This document shows positions 58,904 through 64,000 of a stretch of 64,000 nt of DNA, one piece after another. The stretch spans positions 5,022,001 through 5,086,000 of the forward strand of contig OZ316892.1 of assembly GCA_973895155.1 (NCBI GenBank), read 5' to 3'. Under the pieces are notes generated by a model. It had not been told where the DNA came from and made no database searches. It saw only the letters and a list, made by a program, of their open reading frames with translations. The translations under genes were made by a program, and so were the position numbers. The stretch comes from Marsupella aquatica. Taxonomy: Eukaryota; Marchantiophyta. Position 1 is the stretch's first letter. The number at the start of each line of letters is the position of its first letter.

Positions 58904-60120
58904 ATGTGACGGGGTCCCTGTCACTCAAAATCACAAATAACTTGGTTGCGGAGTGTTGTGCAGTGTAAATAACCATTGTAAATAAGCATTTTTTCAAAAT
59001 TTTTAAGTTAATTCTTCAATTTTTTAAAGTTAATTCCATCACTTGTGACCAAAGAATTGTATTTATTTTTATCCCCTAATTGTTCTGCAAATATGTTGGG
59101 CGGAGGGCCCTGCCTTTGGGGGACTCCCCATTATTTTATGGCCATTTTCTAGAGACCTCAATAGCAAGGTTGATGGGAAGAAGAAATAAAACAGGACCGG
59201 GAGCAAGGAAGTTTTTTTTATGAGTAAAGGTGACCCCGGCAGTGTGAGTAGGGGGACATTTTTTAAAGAGCAGCCGGAGCCAGGCTGGACACAAAGGAGG
59301 CTGCTGCGAGCCCTGCATAGGGCCGCGTGCAGGAGGAGGAAGGGGGAATTAAATCCCCCGTTTGAAGGGCCACCGCGAGTGGCAGGCTTGGCCGGGGCGT
59401 AGGTGAGACCGCGAGCGGGGCGAGCCGGAGGGGTTAAAATCCCCCCCAAAATAAGATGAGCGCGCGCCTTGCATAGGGCCGCGTGCCACAAGATAGCTAC
59501 GTGGCAGGGTGAGGCGCCCTGCATAGGGCCGTGTGCCATTTAAAGGGCAGCCGGGCCTCAATCGAGGAGGAAGGAGTCGGGGGAAGTATTAACTCTCCCG
59601 TGAGGGACTAAAGGGAGGGGGGGGGGGAATTTAATTCCCCATACCAGGGGAGCACTACAGAAGGGTACCGGGAGCCGGGGCCCAAAGCGAGTGGGGCTGG
59701 CGGTGAGTGAGGCTGCCAAGGGGGGAAATTAAATCCCCCAAAATGGGGCGTAGCACTCCGAGGCAATGAAGCGCGCCCTACATAGGGCTCTGCGAGTGAA
59801 CGGAGAGGGGGAGGGCCGTGAGCCCACCAGCTGCGACCGAGGAGGAGTGTGGTGCGTCCCATGGCTCCCCAAACCCAAGAAACCCCCCCGCACAAGCCGA
59901 TTCCTGCAGGTTTTGTGCTTGGCGAGGCCGTTTCCGCGGCTTAGCGGCATGGGACGCTGCTAACCTCCTTCTACTACTACTATTAACATTTTACACACAT
60001 ATACTGGACAGATCCTTCATCGGGTCATGAGATACGCAACCGGCCTAATCTAGGCCTTCTCTTGTCTTTCCCTCCTGTTGGTTAGGTATATTTGGATTCC
60101 GCCACCGGAATGATCCCCAA
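58904..60120 (+). repeat. 3' LTR of the Ty3 element (right border uncertain)
   Basis: It begins TGTGACGGGGTCCC ten bases after the pol stop, directly after a purine-rich aagagaggag that could serve as the polypurine tract. The first 64 bp repeat those at 55872. The right end cannot be fixed because no full left copy exists. The stretch at about 59970-60120 resembles an LTR R/U5 region (ccttcatcgggtcatgagatacg...), so I place the end near 60120. An independent GC-rich repeat block lies inside it. Confidence 0.6.
59313..59795. repeat. GC-rich block with repeated decamers and AT-core palindromes
   Basis: The phrase gcatagggccgcgtgc occurs at about 59316, 59473 and 59522, and as acatagggctctgcg at about 59780. 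Interleaved are five short palindromes with G/C arms and an AT core: gggggaattaaatccccc (about 59343), ggggttaaaatcccccc (59432), gggaagtattaactctccc (59581), gggggaatttaattcccc (59625) and gggggaaattaaatccccc (59718). Spacing is roughly 45-150 bp. These would form small hairpins in RNA or single-stranded DNA. Confidence 0.7.
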
Positions 60121-60763
60121 TTGGTTTGGTTAAGCCGCTAAGACCTCTCTCAGCTCCACACATCCAACTCTCACTCCCTTGCTTACTTCCCTTCTACTTG
60201 TTGATGTGGGCACTCTTCACACAAGTTAATGCGACACACAAATAGCAAAATGACTCCTTTTGACTGAGTTATACCATGCATTTGCAATACAAATAGTACA
60301 TCTCATACACAAGCTCTGCGAACTAAGCCGTGAGGCCAACTCTATTAAGTTCTTAGGTATGAGGAAACATGAATATACACAAGGGTCACTGTATAACTAA
60401 CCGAGAGCTTCTCTTACTACTTGATCCCAGCCCTGCTAGTGCAACTAAAAACTTGCTAAAGAAGAGGCCCTGAACTCCCCACAGCCCAGGCACTTATCCT
60501 GGTTGTGGATCCGCCTGATTCCTTGCAGCGTAAGCCTAATCTACCTATTGTAATCTACCTAACTGTAATCTACCTATGTACAGCGAGGCAGGAGCACAAG
60601 TGTCGTCCTCACCTGTGGATCCAAAATCCCACTAATCTAAGTGTCAGGGCCGTCTCCTGGTCCTGATCCTAAGTCTAAACTTGGAGATCAGCGCCCGCAC
60701 TGCCCACTCACGCCTCCTACCTCCATGTCCGCCCTCCCTAAAAGGGACGGCGCCCTTACACCA
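60121..60763. other. Non-coding between LTR and antisense frame
   Basis: No gene visible. Near 60540-60585 the phrase taatctacct is repeated four times. It is most likely the 3' untranslated side of the minus-strand retroelement frame or LTR-derived DNA. Confidence 0.4.
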
Positions 60764-63700
60764 TCACGACACCGGTGGCTGGTCCTCGATGGACATCCCC
60801 AACGCTTCCTCCGCAGCCACTTCCATTGGTGCGTCCTCTGACAGATTACCTGCCCCTGACCGAGTCAACTCTTCATTGGCCTGACTGGATCCACCCTCGG
60901 CTTCGGCCTCAGCATCGGTCACGGCCTCCGATACGGCTACGGCCTCCCCGACATGTTCTAGTGGAGGATCCGGTACCTCGGCAGCATTACTGGTTCTCCC
61001 GGCCTCGGCCTTGCCATCTCCACTTCCTAGGACTGGTGGATCCACTGCCGTGCCGATGCCGGAGCTTGGTGCCGGGTTTATCTTCTTGGTCACAACGGCT
61101 TGAGAATCCGTATAACTCCCAGACCTAGAAGGTTTCCGCTTCTTCTTCTTCCCTATTTCGACAACCGGTTCCTTCCCCTTGCCACTTACCTCCGGCACTG
61201 GGGTGAGTGTTTCGGCTTGTCCTTCGGCCAATACTACCCCTGGTAACTGGGTTCCCCCAATTGGAGTTGGACCTGATGAAGCCAAGCATTTAAATACTGC
61301 GGCTTGTGTCTTCAGCCGCTCCGTTTGGTTGTCGGCCCGCCACTGTAGGTTCTCCATCTTCCTCGTGATTTCCTTCAACTCCTCCTGGGTCTTGTCCAGG
61401 TCCTTGCGCGCCTCCTCCAACTCCTTATTGGCTTCCTCCAATTCTTTCTTTAAGGTAGCCCTCTCCTCCTGGGTTGCTCTTAGCTCCTTGTCGAGCTCTG
61501 CTACGACCACAGACTCCATCTTATTCATCTTGGCATAAGTCTGGTCGATCTGGTCATCCTTTTCACGCAGGTCAGCCTTGAAGCTGGCCGTTAGGGACGC
61601 AAGCTCCTGCTGCAGTGCAATAATCCCTTGATAGGATTTCCCTAACTCTGCTTCCTTCTACTCAAGGGCTCCGCGGATATCTTCGAGCTCTCCTTTCAAC
61701 GCCCTCTCTCTTCTCTGGTTCTCCGCCATGGCCCGATTGTTGGTTGCTAAGTGGGCCTCCTCTGCATCCCTTAGCTCCCGCTTCCATTTCTCTCTTTCCT
61801 TGACTGCGCCGGCCAACTCTCCTTGGGTCCGAGTCAGTTTATCTTTGATAATCTGATTGTCAGACTGAGCGGTATCCAACTGCCCCTGCATGATGTTTTG
61901 CTCATGCCGCTTAATCCGCAGCTCATCTTGGGCTTTCTTGGCCACCTGCAGAACTTCCACCTCGGCTTCCTTCTCCCTAAGCCGTCGGATGACCTCGTTC
62001 TTTTTGCTTCTCTCCAAAGCCACCGCTTCTTCTAATCGGTGCTTTTCCAACATCTCCCTCTGGAAAAAGGGTCCCTGCTCCAACTCCTCCCCAAAGATGC
62101 TGAGCGCCAGGTCCCCACACATCTCCCCGTACTCCATGGCTCTATCCTTAGCATAGGTGGAGTAACTAGAAGTCATCGGCATCAACCACCGCGGCCTCTG
62201 CTCCCAAGCCGCCTTGCGGATTTCTTCTACGGTGGCAAGAGGGTTGCTTCTTTTTTCGGCAAACCACCTGATGTCCTCCGGCCAATCTCCTCCTGGTAAA
62301 TCCTTCTCCCTAGCCAGGGCTGCTTTCTCTTCCTCCCTAAGTCGCTCCTGAAATTCTTGTGCCATCTGCTTTATGCCGTCAAAGCTCGGGGGAGCAACCT
62401 TTGGTGGGGGAGACTCGGGGCTACTCTGCTGGGTAGGGTCCCCTCGAACTACTCTTGGAAGCGTGGGGATAAATCGGCCACAAGTCCTTACTCCTGGAAC
62501 ATGATGATCCGACCCATAGCCGGAGTTATCATTGCTGTAGTCCTCTACCGCCTCTTCCACTACTTGGACTCCCGGCTTCTCCCTTTGTTTCCCTGGTCCT
62601 GTCGTGAAAACGGCCTTACAGATCACGGGCTTTGGTTCTGGTTTCCAGGCTGTCGTCTCCCTCTGCTCTTCGCGGGAAGGAGCCTTAGGCTGCTCTGCCT
62701 CTGATTCGGGGCTTGAGGCTCCCACATACATTCGCACTCCCGGCTTGTGTTCTGGCCTCCTTCTCTCCTTGGCTCCGGTAAAGGGGTCTTCCCTTCTGAG
62801 TCGGCTTAGGCCGACCTCTGGGGCAGCGTCCTGTATCGGTGCCGTTGCCGTTGCCGGAACTAGTGCCGGTGCCGTTCTCTTTTCCTTCTCCAGCAATTTC
62901 AGCAGATTTTGCATGCCTGGTTGCTGCATCGGCAAGTCTTCTTTCCTTGGCCAAAACACCTGCTCAATCGTCGGACTGTCGGGCTGGTTGGGCTTCTCTG
63001 GTGCCGGCCTTTGCTCCGGAACCTCCTCCAGTGCCCTTGCCGAGAGGGGAAGTACTGGGGCAAAGATTTGACTTTTGGCATACCGGCACAACAGCGGCAT
63101 GTGATAGCCAAGCCGGGACACGCTTCCCACGCCGATCACTTGCTTTTCCTCCTTCAAGATTTTCTTTAGTTGGTTGAGGAGGTATCCATTGTAATCCCGG
63201 CTTGGGTCTGGCCTTTCTGCTAGGTAGACCTGAGCCTTGCCGATCTCTGCCCTCGGCAAGTTACAATGCATGGTCACCCGCAAGAAATTGATCATCTCTC
63301 CGATGTGTGGGTTGGTGCAGGTGTTCCGGAAGAAGCCATTCTTTGTTCCGGTCCTGGGAACGACCGGAACTCCTTGTCAAGTAAGGTCTTCCTGGTATCA
63401 ACCTTGGTCTTATTACCCATCGGCAAGCCAAACACCTCGGCAATCACCCGGGGAGTGAGATAGAAATCCTTCCCATACACCCTCGTGGAATTGGTCTCGG
63501 GTTCCCATGATCCCACGAATTCTAATAAGTCTGAGTCCGGCATCTCCGGCTTCAGCCATGGTAATCTTACAAAGGCTTCCAAGCTGGATCCGGCCATGAA
63601 GCCCTGGTACTTCTTGGTCTGCATGGCCGTAAAGCATGCACTCAACGTACCCGTGTTCAGTACCCTAAACTTTGAACTCTTCAATCCATTCGTCTGGATC

Positions 63701-63768
63701 ATCTTTTGGTCTTCCCTTGAAGGGTACGTACTGAACACGGGTACGTTGAGCAACTGCCATTGATGCAA
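60764..63768 (-). pseudogene. Transposon-type protein with long coiled coil, interrupted
   Basis: One long minus-strand reading region in three pieces. 63768-63292 encodes an N-terminal domain with FRVLNTGTL, GFMAGSSLEAFVRLPWLKP, FVGSWEPETN and YGKDFYLTPRVIAEVFGLP, resembling the putative plant transposon protein/plant-mobile-like domain found in retroelement extra ORFs. A one-base shift near 63330-63380 moves the frame; the conserved continuation FFRNTCTNPHIGEMINFLRV lies in the next frame. 63295-61658 then runs as a Pro-rich, charged linker and, from about residue 390, a long heptad-type coiled coil. A single TAG (61660-61658) stops it, after which the same frame is open through 43 codons and 60764-61528, continuing the coiled coil and ending in an acidic tail. 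It is antisense to the Ty3 pol. It could be gag-like or an extra antisense ORF, and I cannot decide. Confidence 0.65.
63644..63750. repeat. Inverted repeat with ~24-bp arms
   Basis: The left arm, about 63644-63666 (caacgtacccgtgttcagta), and the right arm, about 63722-63750 (tactgaacacgggtacgttg), are reverse complements, apart from a 3-bp insertion in the right arm. The loop is about 56-60 bp. It lies at the boundary between the coiled-coil reading frame and the protease-like piece, so it may mark a recombination or insertion junction. Confidence 0.8.
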
Positions 63769-63866
63769 CTGGTCCCCGTATCAACACAAGCGGTAATGGC
63801 GTACGTTGGGCCACCGGTAACGGCAATGCTGATAGGTGTGAGATGATTAGATTTCAGTGAGCTCTA
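63700..63866 (-). pseudogene. Fragment with retroviral-type aspartic protease motif
   Basis: A minus-strand frame opens after a stop at about 63866 and contains YAITACVDTGTSC, with the catalytic-type DTGTS at 63785-63768, followed soon by a stop. This is the active-site signature of retroelement aspartic proteases (DTGS/A). The rest of the domain is absent or out of frame. The source could be Ty3/gypsy or an old pararetrovirus insertion, and the fragment is too short to tell. It is clearly non-functional as it stands. Confidence 0.55.
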
Positions 63867-63999
63867 GGATTAGATTTGGCCGTAACTCAGACTGCACCAA
63901 CACAAAGGGCTCCCCTTCTTCTAGCACGTGATCTACGTCTGGCTCTTCGTCTGGACGTATGGCCTCATTGTATTGAAACCCTTCTTGCGGCACACCAAC
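63847..63999 (-). CDS. Partial acidic reading frame at window edge
   Basis: Fifty codons open to the window end on the minus strand and closed by TAA at 63849-63847. The encoded segment is acidic (DEEPDVDHVLEEGEP, then VLVQSELRPNLILELTEI) and precedes the protease-like fragment, in another frame. It may be the end of an upstream retroelement coding region. I recognise no domain. Confidence 0.35.
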   Translation of the reverse strand, partial: VGVPQEGFQYNEAIRPDEEPDVDHVLEEGEPFVLVQSELRPNLILELTEI

Positions 64000-64000
64000 T

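Noticed and set aside
62604-63177. Plus-strand ORFs of 112-155 codons
   Set aside because: They are antisense shadows of the long minus-strand coiled-coil frame.

Overview
The window is nuclear DNA of a land plant. All single-copy genes have GT-AG introns, a chloroplast-type leader is present, and the gene families (MTP metal transporters, WAT1-type transporter, PS1, plant-type SMARCAL1) are plant ones. An alpha/beta-hydrolase fused to NB-ARC and LRR domains (45.0-49.5 kb) points to a bryophyte, because this NLR class (HNL) is described from liverworts and relatives and not from flowering plants. I cannot name the species. The many short tandem repeats and decayed retroelements suggest a moderately repeat-rich genome.

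Layout of the gene-bearing part (0-49.5 kb). CRIPT (plus, first exon outside the window) is followed by a PS1-like FHA-PIN gene (minus). Its 5' side carries a degenerate tandem repeat of about 180 bp. After about 5 kb of gene-poor sequence comes a SMARCAL1-type annealing helicase with two HARP regions and at least 25 exons (plus). Two intronless Mn-type cation diffusion facilitator genes lie in tandem on the minus strand, and the second has a 139-bp array directly upstream. A foldback element of about 1.2 kb carries a nested tRNA-like SINE with a perfect 16-bp target duplication. Downstream of these are SCNM1 (plus), a METTL7-like methyltransferase (plus), a WAT1/EamA transporter (plus, single exon) and the hydrolase-NLR (plus).

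Mobile part (49.5-64 kb). A broken Pif1-like helicase (minus) is split by one of two direct repeats of about 290 bp. A Ty3/gypsy (Tat-like) pol follows (plus), with a stop codon, a frameshift, a changed integrase catalytic residue and truncated 5' parts. After its LTR comes a GC-rich block with repeated short palindromes. Last is a long minus-strand coiled-coil reading frame that looks like a plant-transposon protein, broken by a frameshift and one in-frame TAG. At the window edge is a piece with an aspartic-protease motif.

How the genes relate. They do not form one pathway. CRIPT and SCNM1, about 28 kb apart, are both known as components of the activated minor (U12) spliceosome in humans. 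PS1 (meiotic spindle orientation) and SMARCAL1 (fork repair) both concern genome maintenance. I regard these pairings as coincidence unless synteny shows otherwise. Exon coordinates were read by eye from GT/AG signals, reading phase and family resemblance. No alignment or search was run.
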